64,000 bases of DNA, taken from NCBI GenBank assembly GCA_964035015.1, contig OZ036007.1, positions 5,834,997 to 5,898,996 on the forward strand, read 5' to 3'. Positions within the stretch are counted from its first letter, which is position 1; each line of letters starts with the position of its first letter. Below are positions 45,301 through 55,702 of the stretch, in pieces. The notes beneath the pieces are model-generated. The model saw only the letters and a list, made by a program, of their open reading frames with translations, did not search any database and had not been told where the DNA came from. The translations under genes and the position numbers were made by a program. The DNA is from Corallium rubrum (lineage: Eukaryota > Cnidaria > Anthozoa > Scleralcyonacea > Coralliidae).

Positions 45301-48300
45301 TTGGATGTTAAGTAGAGAGGGTGCTAATTAGAATGGATGTTAAGTAGAGAGGATGCTAATACGGTTAGGATTAAACTCAGTGACAGGGTCATGAATATCA
45401 GGGGCAGGCTTTCGTTTGTTCACACACCGCAAAAGCGTCGTTGTTAGTTGTTTTCGTGTTGACTATGTGGTTATTGTCGTTGTTGTTATTTATATTTTGG
45501 GCCCGCAGTAATTGGCAACTAGCTGTTGCGGTAACCCTGCCAAATTATTTACTGTGTATATTGTTATTGTTATTATTGGCAAAGTTATTAAATAAATAAA
45601 TTAGAAAGAGGGTGTTAAGTAGAGAGGGTGCTAATTAGAATGTATGTTAATTAGAGAGGATGCTAATTAGAAACATGGTGTTAATTAGAGAGGGTGCTAA
45701 TTAGAATGGATGTTAATTAGAGAGGGTGCTAATTAGAATGGATGTTAATTAGAGAGGGTGCTGATTAGAATGGATGTTAATTAGAGAGGGTGCTAATTAG
45801 AATGGATGTTAATTAGGATGGGTGTTAATTAGAATGGATGTTATTAGAGAGGGTGCTAATTACAATGGATGTTAATTAGAGAGGGTGCTAATTAGAGAAG
45901 ATGTTAATTAGAGAGGTTGCTAATTAGAAAGAGGGTATTAAGTAGAGAGGGCGTTCTAATTAGTGACTGCCGGTCCAAATATTTATTGTATCACTATATT
46001 TAAACAAATTTTGATAACCAAACAACGAAAGGCAATGAATGTTGTGCTGATAGAGTAATTTCATTATTTTTTAACTTTTCTAGTAACGACTGTTCCATCA
46101 GCACAAGGTAAAATATGATCCTACCTTCTATAATTAAAAGTAAAGTGACTTTATTTATTAAAGAACATATGACAGTATAACACGCGCCGCGTGCTGCGTA
46201 GGCAGTGTTGGAGCAACAATCGAAATATAGTAAGGTTAGATATACTGCTGAAACAGAGAACGTAGGAGTCTAACGTTTCGAGCAAAGGCCCTTCGTCAGA
46301 GAGAAACGTAAAGAGTTTATACGTTTTGTTTACACTCTTTACGTTTCTCTCTGATGAAGGGCCTTCGCTCGAAACGTTAGATTACTAACGTTCTCTGTTT
46401 CGGCAGTATATCTAACCTTACTATATTTCGATTGTTGTAACAAGTAAACATACGCTATCTTTTGACCCTTCTAATAGGGTGATCTTTGCAGTTGAGTTAC
46501 CCTACCACCATGTAAACGGTCATAAAGAGCTGTCTTTATTTTCCAGCTCTGTTCTATTCTCTCTCTTTTTTCAGCTTGCCGTAACAAGCACAGCTATTGT
46601 GCTACATACGCTACTAGAGGATATTGTAAAAATCAGCGCTACTTTAATTGGATGAAAGCTAACTGTGCACTGGCATGTCGTACTTGTCCTAAACTTTGTG
46701 GGAACCTACACAAGTCATGTGACTATTGGGCCGGGACTGGTGAATGTAAAAACAACCCCAAGTATATGTTGGTGTATTGCAAGAAATCATGTCGTGTTTG
46801 TGGTACTGTCATGGCAACGAAGAAGCCAAGTAAGTAATGAAATGCCACACCACACTACGCTACACTACATTATACCGTACCGCAACCGCACCGCACCGCA
46901 CCACACTGCACTGCACCGCACTGCACTGCACCGCACTGCACTGCACCGCACTGCACTGCACCGCACTGCACTGCACCGCACTGCACTGCACCGCACTGCA
47001 CTGCACCGCACTGCACTGCACCGCACTGCACTGCACCGCACTGCACTGCACCGCACTGCACTGCACCGCACTGCACTGCACCGCACTGCACTGCACCGCA
47101 CCGCACTGCACCGCACCGCACTGCACCGCACCGCACCGCACTGCACCGCACCGCACTGCACTGCACCGCACTGCACTGCACCGCACTGCACTGCACTGCC
47201 ACTGCACTGCCACTGCGTGACAACACTCTACATCACTATACACATCTCACACAATTACAATAATACTACCCTCGTACCATACCATATATATATATACCAT
47301 ACAACAACAATAATATATGCCACCACTACAGTTTATAATTGTATTCATTAAATTTGAATTTTGTTTTAATCTTTCAGCACCAAAGAAAATGACACCAAGT
47401 AAGTGACATAATTTAATTCAATAAAATCTATATCACATTATACCATTCCATACCACACCATACCACACCACACCAAACACACCATACCATACCATACCAT
47501 ACCATACCATACCATACCATACCATACCATACCATACCATACCATACCATACCATACCATACCATACCATACCAAACCACAATATACCATACCATACCAT
47601 ACCACACCATACCACACCATACCATACCATACCATACCATGCTATACCACACCATACCACAATATATCATACCATGCCATATGACACCACACCATATACA
47701 ATACCATACAACAACAATACTATATGCTACTACTACTGTATATAATTGTATTCATTAAATTTGAATTTTGTTTTAATCTTTCAGCACCAAAGAAAATAAC
47801 ACCAAGTAAGTGACATAATATAATGCAATAAAATCTATACCCCACCATACCATACCACACCATACCACACCATACCATACCACACCATACCATACCATAC
47901 CATACCATACCATACCATACCACACCATACCACACCGTACTACACCCTACCACACCATACCACACCATAACATACCACACCATACCACACCATACCACAA
48001 TATATCATACCATGCCTGCATGCCATACAACACCACACCATGCTACTACTACTGTATATACGTGTACTTGTATTCATTCAATTTGAATTTTGTTTTAATC
48101 TTTCAGCACCAAAGAAAACAACACCAAGTAAGTGATATAATATAATGCAATAAAATCTATACCACACCATACCATACCATACCACACCATACCATACCAT
48201 ACCATACCATACCATACCATACCATACCATACCATACCACACCATACCATTCCACACCATACCACACCATACCACACCATACCATACCATACCATACCAT

Positions 48301-51300
48301 ACCATACCATACCACACCATACCACACCATACCATTCCACACCATACCACACCATGCCACACCACACCATACCACACCATACCATACCATACCATACCAC
48401 ACCATACCATACCATACCATACCACACCATACCATACCACACCATACCGCACCATACCATTCCACACCATACCACACCATGCCACACCACACCATACCAC
48501 ACCATACCATACCATGCCATACCATACCATACCATACCATACCACACCATACCATACCATGCCATACCACACCATGCCATACCATACCATACCATACCAT
48601 ACCACACCATACCATACCATGCCATACCATACCATACCATACCATACCACACCATACCATACCATGCCATACCATACCATACCATACCATACCACACCAT
48701 ACCATACCATGCCATACCATACCATACCATACGTACCATACCATACCACACCATACCATACCACACCATACCACACCATGCCATACCATACCATACCATA
48801 CCATACCACACCATACCATACCATGCCATACCATACCATACCATACCATACCACACCATACCATACCATGCCATACCATACCATACCATACCATACCACA
48901 CCATACCATACCATGCCATACCATACCATACCATACCATACCACACCATACCATACCATGCCATACCATACCATACCATACCATACGTACCATACCATAC
49001 CACACCATACCATACCACACCATACCATACCACACCATACCATACCACACCATACCATACCACACCATACATACCACACCATGCCATACCATACCATACC
49101 ATACCACACCATACCATACCACACCCTGCCATACCATACCACACCATACCATACCACACCATACCATACCATACCACACCATACCATACCTCATCATACC
49201 ATACCTCACCATACCATACCATATCATACCATACCATACTATACCACACCATACCATACCACACCATACCATACCATACCATACCATGCTATACCACACC
49301 ATACCACAATATATCATACCATGCCATATGACACCACACCATATACAATACCATATAACAACAATACTATATGCTACTACTACTGTATATAATTGTATTC
49401 ATTAAATTTGAATTTTGTTTTAATCTTTCAGCACCAAAGAAAACAACACCAAGTAAGTGACATAATATAATGCAATAAAATCTATACCCCACCATACCAT
49501 ACCACACCATACCACACCATACCATTCCACACCATACCATACCATACCATACCATACCACACCATACCACACCGTACACCCTACCACACCATACCACACC
49601 ATAACATACCACACCATACCACACCATACCACACCATACCACAATATATCATACCATGCCTGCATGCCATACAACACCACACCATGCTACTACTACTGTA
49701 TATACTTGTATTCATTCAATTTGAATTTTGTTTTAATCTTTCAGCACCAAAGAAAACAACACCAAGTAAGTGATATAGTATAATGCAATAAAATCTATAC
49801 CACACCATACCATACCACACCATGCCATATACCATACCATACGTACCATACCATACCATACCACACCATACCACACCATACCACACCATACCATACCACA
49901 CCATACCATACCATACCATACCATACCATACCACACCATACCACACTGTACTACACCCTACCACACCATACCACACCATAACATACCACACCATACCACA
50001 CCATAAAACACCATACCACACCATACCATACCACACCATGCCATATACCATACCATACGTACCATACCATACCATACCACACCATACCACACCATACCAC
50101 ACCATACCATACCATACCATACCATACCATACCATACCACACCATACCACACCGTACTACACCCTACCACACCATACCACACCATAAAACACCATACCAC
50201 ACCATACCATACCACACCATACCATACCATACCATACCATACCATACCACACCATAACATACCACACCATACCACAATATATCATACCATGCCATACAAC
50301 ACCACACCATGCTACTACTACTGTATATACTTGTATTCATTAAATTTGAATTTTGTTTTAATCTTTCAGCACCAAAGAAAACAACACCAAGTAAGTGACA
50401 TAATATAATGCATTAAAATCTATACCACACCATACCATACCACACCATACCACACCATACCATACCATACCATACCACACCATACCATACCACACCATGC
50501 CATACCATACCATACGTACCATACCATACCATACCACACCATACCATACCACACCATACCACACCATACCATACCACACCATACCACACCATACCATACC
50601 ACACCATACCACACCATACCATACCATACCATACCATACCACACCACACCACACCATACCATACCATACCACACCATACCATACCACACCATACCACACC
50701 ACACCATACCACACCATACCATACCATACTGCAAAAAAATCACATCAGGGTTAAGTGCTCTCCGTCGTCTGAGGGCATTTGTCGACAGAGACTCGCTTCT
50801 TTCCGTCTACAATGCAATTATTCAACCCTACTTTATCTACTGTTGTGAAGTATGGAATGTTTTTGGTGAAACGCTGTCAACACGTCTGCAAAAACTTCAT
50901 AACAGAGCTGCTAGAATTATTACATATACGAGCAATGAAGTCGATCACAAAATTGTGTTAAGTGAATTGGGATGGCAACCACTCCAAACACAAAGAATAA
51001 AAGCCAAGGCTAAGATTATGTTTAAAATTTTAAATAATATGGGACCAAAGAGTCTCACAAACCTTTTTAGTTACAAAAAAGAGTTGTCAAGTTACAATCT
51101 TCGAGACATCTCATCTACCGTTTGTTTGCCGCAACCACGCACAAACAGCATGAAAAAGAGTTTCATGTTTGATGGAGCATCCATATGGAATTCTTTGCCC
51201 AAAGAAATTAGGGAAAGCAAATCTCTGTCGATCTTTGAACGCAAAATCGCTACTTATGACATGAAGTAATGTGTATGTAAATAAAATATGTAAATAATTA

Positions 51301-53326
51301 AATTATATTACTATATTACCTAGATACTTTACTGACATTTTTAACTACTTAAACTTCTATTTTTTACTATTGCTATATTCTATACTTTTTATTTCTCTTT
51401 ATTGTTGTACACGCCCTTCGTGGAAACCAGCTTTTGTTGACGTCGTTAGCGTGTTTAAATAAAATTTTCTATCTATCTTTCTATCTGTACCACACCATAC
51501 CATACCATACCATACCACACCATACCACACCATGCCATACCATACCACACCATACCATACCATACCACACCATACCATACCATACCACACCATACCATAC
51601 TTCACCATACCATACCTCACCATACCATACCATATCATACCATACCATACTATACCACATCATACCATACCACACCATACCATACCATAACATACCATAC
51701 CATACCATACCATACCACACCATACCACACCATGCCATACCACACCACACCATACCATACCACACCATACCATACCATACCATACCATACCACACCATAC
51801 CATACCACACCATACCACACCATACCATACCATATCATACCACACCACACCACACCATACCATACCATATGGGACGAAATACTGAGGTTTTGAAAACTTG
51901 ATTTTAGAGCCAATGAGAAACTGTGGTATACCTAGTACCAAACACTCTCGAATTGTTGGTGGACGTTTTGCGCAACCGGGTGCTTGGCCCTGGCATGTTG
52001 CCATTAAATCATGTCAGAACTGCACCACACTCCCATTCTGTGGCGGCACACTTATTAACAACCAATGGATAGTGACAGCTGCGCACTGCGTTCAAAACTG
52101 GTTGCCAACGGAACTATACGTCATCCTTGGAGACACGAATCTTCGTCGAAAAGACAGTCACGAGATCATCGTGGGGGTCAAGTCTATTTTTGTCCACAAT
52201 AATTACGCAATCAATGCCGCGTATGATAATGACGTCGCCTTGCTTCAACTAAAGAGTCCCGTGAAATTCACTACGCATGTGCGGCCTGCGTGCCTGGCTG
52301 ATGCTCAACCAAGGTTGCTTGCAGGAACGAACTGCACAGTGACCGGATTTGGAAGGACGTCTGAAAATGGTCAAAAATCACCAAGATTAATGCAAGCAGT
52401 TGTTCCAATAAAATCCACTGCCGACTGTAAAAAGGTAAACAACTTATACTCTAAAGATTTGTGTTTTGTTTTTTCGTATGATTTTGCTGTACAAGTTGTC
52501 GTAAGTTAAACTCAGAGAAAAACTCTGAGCTCCAGACGGGACTCGAACCCACAACCTTCCGAATGCCAGCCGGACGCTCTCACCATTGAGCCACTGGAAC
52601 TCAGATGGTAGACCGAGGTTGTTTTCGATATCATATACGCCTGGGAACTAGTCAGACCGTACGTGTGTTGGTATCAAGTACCAAGTACTTGTTGGGGACA
52701 CCACTGCCGCCAAACGTTTTGCGCATGTGCGACGTCCGAGCTCGTCCTCGGAAAAAGAGCGGGAAAACACTGAAATATTTGGACTGGTCCGAGAGTCCGA
52801 CACAAAAGTTAAAATTATAAGCATACTACCAAAACGATAAGGTAGGTAATTTGTGCATGGCTTCCTTGTCAATATTGTAACATATTCTGAACTTACCCCT
52901 TCGTAATTTTCTTTACCCTTTTTTTAAAACACAAATGAATAGTCGAGTCTTACTTAGTCTTCACTGTCTTCTTTTGCAATTTTACTCAGCGAATTCACGC
53001 ATGCGCAAACGTTTGGCAGCGGTGTTCTTGTTGGGTTGTTATTCAGACTATTGGTTTTATTGTATTTCTAGGTATTAGGTCAGTCAGTTACATCCAACAT
53101 GTTTTGTGCTGGATATGCCCAAGGAAGGATCGATTCATGCAGAGGGGATAGTGGGGGGCCTCTGGTCTGTCAGGGATCAGATGGATCATGGCGGCTGACA
53201 GGGATAGTGTCTTGGGGAAGAGGTTGTGCGCGAAAGAACCAGTATGGGGTTTACGCTGACGTGCAAGTTCTTCGGGGATGGATTCAAACGACCATCTCCA
53301 AGGAAACGTCTGTCCGATCTGGCTAA
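42272..53326 (+). CDS. secreted (ShKT)3-linker-trypsin protease with microexon array, 12 exons, 472 aa
   Basis: Paralogue of the upstream protease. Coding exons: 42272-42383, 44374-44493, 46084-46107, 46575-46829, six 21-nt microexons (47378, 47785, 48107, 49432, 49745, 50370), 51908-52434, 53072-53326. All junctions before the last are phase 1; the last is phase 0; the total is 1419 nt. Signal peptide [15 protein letters not shown]; ShKT1 about 43-77, ShKT2 about 87-121, ShKT3 about 124-160. The linker is six TPKKxTP units (about 171-212). Activation site SR|IVGG (I228); triad H272, D321, S415; D409 predicts Lys/Arg specificity. The three ShKT domains are less alike than those of gene 1. Introns hold MITEs, a SINE, a LINE remnant and satellites. 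The model rests on splice consensus and phase; expression would confirm it. Confidence 0.85.
42912..43203. mobile_element. MITE with perfect 28-bp terminal inverted repeats
   Basis: CCATATCTTTGGCGTTAAAC (plus GCAACGGG) at 42912-42939 is exactly inverted at 43176-43203. The element is 292 bp long and lies in intron 1 of protease gene 2. Its internal frames are not convincing genes. Confidence 0.88.
43690..43990. repeat. 14-bp minisatellite (AAAAAGTCGCGTC-type)
   Basis: About 21 units alternate between GTCGCGTC and GTCCCGTC cores with A5-A6 spacers. One frame stays open and reads Lys/Arg/Ser-rich because 3 x 14 bp is a whole number of codons; it lies in an intron and is not called. Confidence 0.92.
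44374..44493 (+). CDS. protease gene 2, exon 2 (ShKT1)
   Basis: 120 nt, acceptor CTTATAG, donor AGAG|GTAAGTG, phase 1-1. Encodes CVDSSASFC...CGVC with six cysteines. Confidence 0.85.
44524..44691. repeat. long near-perfect hairpin (MITE-like), 168 bp
   Basis: TTGCCTAATTTCATGTCGCG at the start is inverted at the end; about 70 bp per arm pair with few mismatches, including GACTGGCACTG, AAAATCCGTTAGTA and CTCCGGCGTG. It starts 30 bp after exon 2. Confidence 0.9.
44790..45962 (+). repeat. minisatellite (GAGAGGGTGCTAATTA / GAATGGATGTTAATTA), interrupted
   Basis: Units of about 16-18 bp alternate between GTGCTAATTAGA and GTGTTAAGTAGA or ATGTTAATTAGA forms. The array spans 44.79-45.36 and 45.60-45.96 kb and is split by a retroelement tail. 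Confidence 0.92.
45361..45597 (+). mobile_element. LINE 3'-end insertion inside the minisatellite
   Basis: A non-repetitive 235-bp block ending TTATTAAATAAATAAATTA separates two halves of the array. The A/T-rich simple tail and sharp left boundary suggest a 5'-truncated retrotransposed end. Confidence 0.55.
46084..46107 (+). CDS. protease gene 2, exon 3 (24-nt microexon)
   Basis: Acceptor TTTTCTAG, donor ACAAG|GTAAAA, phase 1-1, encoding VTTVPSAQ between ShKT1 and ShKT2. Identified only by splice sites and phase agreement. Confidence 0.6.
46190..46440. repeat. foldback element with hammerhead-like core, best preserved copy
   Basis: Begins GTGCTGCGTAGGCAGTGTTG. CGAAATATAGTAAGGTTAGA at the left is inverted at the right end. 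The + strand has CTGATGA (46351) GGGCCTTCGCTC GAAAC (46371). Long arms pair around position 46325. Confidence 0.85.
46575..46829 (+). CDS. protease gene 2, exon 4 (ShKT2 and ShKT3)
   Basis: 255 nt, acceptor TTTTTTCAG, donor GCCAA|GTAAGT, phase 1-1. Two adjacent ShKT domains (CRNKHSYC...CRTC and CGNLHKSC...CRVC) share one exon. Confidence 0.88.
46845..47218. repeat. pentamer array (CTGCA/CCGCA)n
   Basis: Mostly the 15-bp higher-order unit CTGCACTGCACCGCA, becoming irregular at the right. It fills the intron before microexon 1; Ala/Val/Gln/Cys-rich frames are artefacts. Confidence 0.95.
47378..47398 (+). CDS. protease gene 2, linker microexon 1
   Basis: 21 nt between TTTAATCTTTCAG and GTAAGTGACATAA; phase 1-1; encodes TPKKMTP. 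Confidence 0.8.
47430..47670. repeat. (ACCAT)n pentamer array A
   Basis: ACCAT units with ACCAC and AACAC variants in the intron between microexons 1 and 2. Confidence 0.95.
47785..47805 (+). CDS. protease gene 2, linker microexon 2
   Basis: 21 nt with the same flanking splice sequences; encodes TPKKITP. Confidence 0.8.
47840..48050. repeat. (ACCAT)n pentamer array B
   Basis: Pentamer array in the intron between microexons 2 and 3. Confidence 0.95.
48107..48127 (+). CDS. protease gene 2, linker microexon 3
   Basis: 21 nt; encodes TPKKTTP; donor GTAAGTGATATAA. Confidence 0.8.
48160..49340. repeat. (ACCAT)n pentamer array C with 45-bp higher-order units
   Basis: Between 48576 and 48960 the marker pentamer GCCAT recurs every 45 bp (48576, 48621, 48666, 48711; 48780, 48825, 48870, 48915, 48960), giving nine-pentamer units. 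The interruption ACGTACC occurs at about 48731 and 48985. Minus-strand frames of up to 395 codons are artefacts. Confidence 0.95.
49432..49452 (+). CDS. protease gene 2, linker microexon 4
   Basis: 21 nt; encodes TPKKTTP. Confidence 0.8.
49485..49690. repeat. (ACCAT)n pentamer array D
   Basis: Pentamer array in the intron between microexons 4 and 5; closely resembles array B, including CCTGCATGCC near its right end. Confidence 0.95.
49745..49765 (+). CDS. protease gene 2, linker microexon 5
   Basis: 21 nt; encodes TPKKTTP; donor GTAAGTGATATAG. Confidence 0.8.
49798..50320. repeat. (ACCAT)n pentamer array E
   Basis: Contains two copies of a longer segment (marked by ATATACCATACCATACGTAC at about 49825 and 50042), about 217 bp apart, showing internal duplication. 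Confidence 0.95.
50370..50390 (+). CDS. protease gene 2, linker microexon 6
   Basis: 21 nt; encodes TPKKTTP; the last one before the protease exon at 51908. Confidence 0.8.
50424..50728. repeat. (ACCAT)n pentamer array F
   Basis: Pentamer array in the last linker intron, broken by a LINE insertion; it resumes at 51486-51868. Confidence 0.95.
50729..51486 (+). pseudogene. LINE C-terminal remnant inserted in the pentamer array
   Basis: Decayed reverse-transcriptase C-terminus: [27 protein letters not shown] and [14 protein letters not shown] in one frame (about 50745-50955), then [17 protein letters not shown] to [11 protein letters not shown] (stop 51269). The 3' region ends GTTTAAATAAAATTTTCTAT with (CTAT)n. 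ACCAT pentamers on both sides show it landed inside the array. Dead: 5'-truncated and frameshifted. Confidence 0.85.
51486..51868. repeat. (ACCAT)n pentamer array F, right part
   Basis: Continuation of the array after the LINE; includes CTTCACC and CATATCAT variants shared with the right end of array C. Confidence 0.95.
51908..52434 (+). CDS. protease gene 2, exon 11 (trypsin N-half)
   Basis: Acceptor GATTTTAG, phase 1, ends AAAAAG|GTAAAC in phase 0. Holds the activation site (SRIVGG), catalytic His (TAAHC) and Asp (DNDVALL). Confidence 0.9.
52480..52660 (-). mobile_element. tRNA-derived SINE in intron 11
   Basis: Minus strand: AGTGGCTCAATGGTGAGAGC (box A) and GGTTGTGGGTTCGAGTCCCG (box B) followed by GGAGCTCAGAGTTTTTCTCT. 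The best preserved of three related copies (others near 0.25 and 21.6 kb). Confidence 0.8.
53072..53326 (+). CDS. protease gene 2, exon 12 (trypsin C-half)
   Basis: Acceptor TTTCTAG, phase 0. Carries [10 protein letters not shown] with the active Ser and specificity Asp, and [10 protein letters not shown]. An AATAAA near 53516 could be the polyadenylation signal. Confidence 0.9.
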   Translation, partial: VLGQSVTSNMFCAGYAQGRIDSCRGDSGGPLVCQGSDGSWRLTGIVSWGRGCARKNQYGVYADVQVLRGWIQTTISKETSVRSG

Positions 53327-53434
53327 TCAAGTCACAATTCTATACATATAGTCTATTGGGATTTGTCGTGATTTTAATGTAAAGAATTAAGAATCTATTT
53401 TTGTAAACAAATAATGTGTACTTAAAAACTTGTA

Positions 53435-53683
53435 ATAGGCGAGTTTCAGGGTGTTGCGCGCGCATTATTTTTTAAAAAAACTGGCAAGCTCCACTCAAAG
53501 TAAACATACTGTTTAAAATAAACAAAGTGTAGATACAGTTTCTGGATGTTTAACACTGTTATTCTACTGTTGTTGGCTCGCTAGCAAGTCTGTTTGCCAT
53601 TGCTTACTTTGTGGAGAGCCCGCCAAGAGCCCGCCAATTCCTTTGCAAAACGATGCGTGTGCAACACCCTGAAACTCGCCTAT
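53435..53683. mobile_element. MITE, Tc1/mariner-like, 249 bp
   Basis: Terminal inverted repeats of about 30 bp start ATAGGCGAGTTTCAGGGTGT and are flanked by TA on both sides (53433-53434, 53684-53685). No coding capacity. Confidence 0.85.
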
Positions 53684-54580
53684 TAACTAAACTGTATCAC
53701 AAAGTTAAAGGGCAATTTACGAATTTGTTATAAATAACAATAAATATTTATAAAATAACAACAATAGCAGCAGCAGCAGCAACAACAACAGCAATATCAA
53801 CATCATCATTAACAACAATAATCATGACGTCATTTCCGGTAAATAGTAAACCAATTTTAGCAGAAGAAAAAGGCATCAAGATGAAACTTTAGTTGATGAT
53901 AATATTGGTATTAAGCAATTTCTATCAGGAAGTGCCAAATATTATAAATTATTCCAAAAATCATTAATAATTCATGAGAGAACACAAAGGAAATCAGTAC
54001 CGTTGTCCGTAGGTTTATAAAAATGGTTGAAAAAAAATCTTCCTGATTTACATAAACGTTGGCTTTGGTTTAGACAACGTTGTTTTTCAAAATTACTACG
54101 CCAATCGACTTACCAAATATTTTATTAAATATTACAAAAAAAGTTCAAAATTCAAATATGAGACCGGCATGATTAAATGAATTCAAGATGGCTGTTCCCG
54201 CCTTCCCGAATCCCGGAGTATCACGACCAACGACGATGTATTTCGACTGTTTACGACAACGTTCCGATTGGCAGGAGGGAAATCTGAAATCACAAAATAA
54301 GCATTTTGTACACACGTGGGTCAATAAAAATGTTTTTAAAACCAAAACAAGTCAACCAAACCAAGAAAAAGATGAAGAATTTTAAAAAGGGAAGACTGGT
54401 ACTCCACGTAAGTAGTCTTTTGAAATATTTGACAAACAAACAATGCTCTTAATTAAAGAGCAAAGTCAGAGCGCTGTGGTGAAAGTGAATTACATTACAC
54501 TTAATATTACTAGTATTAAAAACCTTTTATCGGTAGCTGATTATATTTTACGTTTGTAGGAAATTCCGCTGTTAGGCCAC

Positions 54581-54584
<4 letters not shown>
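53684..54584. other. no gene recognised
   Basis: Short AAC/AGC trinucleotide runs near 53750-53825. The rest is AT-rich with no recognisable element. Confidence 0.5.
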
Positions 54585-54639
<55 letters not shown>

Positions 54640-54642
54640 CAA

Positions 54643-54697
<55 letters not shown>

Positions 54698-54812
54698 CAA
54701 CAAATAAAGATTTTTATCATTCCTTTTTTGATGTTTTATGATTGTACTTGGAATTGATGTTCAAAGCTGGCTCTTTGACAATTTGACAATATATATATAT
54801 ATATATATAATA
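54585..54812. repeat. (TA)n microsatellites
   Basis: Three (TA)n tracts separated by ATAAAACATCAA-type spacers. Confidence 0.92.
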
Positions 54813-54942
54813 TTTCGTTGTTTGTAGTAGATAAAAGAGTGCTCAATACTGTGAATATTCAGCAGAGCAATATAAATTTTTAACGTTGAATTTAATAACG
54901 TTTAATTTTTAACGTTTAATTTTTAACGTTAATTTTTTAATT

Positions 54943-55380
54943 TTGAACGTTGTCTATAAAGCTGAAGTTACAACAGTCGATGAAGGAATAACGAAAGAAT
55001 ACGTAGGTATGACAGCTACTTCTTTCAAGGAGAGACATAGCAACCACAAGAAGTCTTTTAAGGACATAAGATATTCGAAAGATACAGAGCTCTCGAAATA
55101 CGTGTGGAAGCTGAAGGAAAGCGAGAAAGAGTTTGCCCTAAAGTGGTCCATTCTAAAGCGTGCAAACTCATATTCAGCCGGAGGAAAGAGATGCAATCTT
55201 TGCCTTGAAGAGAAGTTGTGCTTAATGCAAGCGGACAAACGGCATTCACTGAATAGAAGGTCTGAAATCTTTGCGAAGTGCCGCCATCGAAACAAATTTC
55301 GCGCGGGAAGGTTCAAACGTGCGCGCGCGACCAACTTACGTCAGCAAACAGTTGCTGTTCTGACGCCATTAACGAACTGA
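54943..55380 (+). pseudogene. PLE GIY-YIG endonuclease domain, partial
   Basis: In Penelope-like elements this domain nicks target DNA. Visible: NVVYKAEV at the start, then EYVGMTATSFKERHSNHKKS (YVG, and the R and H of the family), ELSKYVWKLKE, and the C-terminal CNLCLEEKLCLMQ, all typical of PLE C-termini. The frame is intact but N-terminally truncated; the Met at 54943 is not native, since the preceding codons lie in AT-rich sequence. Confidence 0.88.
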
Positions 55381-55614
55381 ATTTGTGTTACCTCACTCAA
55401 TCGCCTGAAGATCGTCTCGACAAACGAGGCGTGAAACTCGGAGTAGCGATGTTTCAGTTTTAAGATATTTATTTAAAAATTTATATATATATATATATAT
55501 TGCGCACGCTCACTGCTTGCAGTTTGAGCGCTCTAGCATGGTTTTGATGTCCCACAATTTGTGAGGCACCAAAGGTGACTGTAAATAGCAGTTACCTTCA
55601 TCCTGCTCATCAGC

Positions 55615-55658
55615 ACTACACTGATGAGGCCCGAAAGGCCGAAACGGTACCGTCTGTA

Positions 55659-55660
<2 letters not shown>
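55615..55660 (+). ncRNA. type I hammerhead ribozyme
   Basis: Self-cleaving RNA motif. Stem I ACTACA/TGTAGT (55615-55620 with 55655-55660, 6 bp); core CTGATGA (55621-55627); stem II GGCC-CGAAA-GGCC (55628-55640); core GAAA (55641-55644); stem III CGG-TA-CCG (55645-55652); cleavage site GTC, cutting after 55654. All core nucleotides are present. The very short stem III is typical of PLE and retrozyme hammerheads. CTCATCAG just upstream can pair with CTGATGAG and compete with the active fold. Confidence 0.93.

Positions 55661-55699
<39 letters not shown>

Positions 55700-55702
<3 letters not shown>

Larger units (their letters stand above)
54925..55660 (+). mobile_element. Penelope-like element, 3' part with hammerhead ribozyme
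   Basis: Contains the C-terminal GIY-YIG region (stop at 55380), a 3' non-coding segment with a first CTGAAGA-hairpin-TGAAAC motif at 55390-55424, and a canonical type I hammerhead at the end. The reverse-transcriptase part is missing, as in most truncated copies. Confidence 0.85.

Noticed and set aside
48078..49405. Open frames of 290-395 codons on both strands (Met-Val-Trp-Tyr-Gly and Pro-Tyr-His-Thr-Ile repeats)
   Set aside because: They arise because the ACCAT pentamer (15 bp = 5 codons) lacks stops in several frames; they lie in introns of the protease gene.
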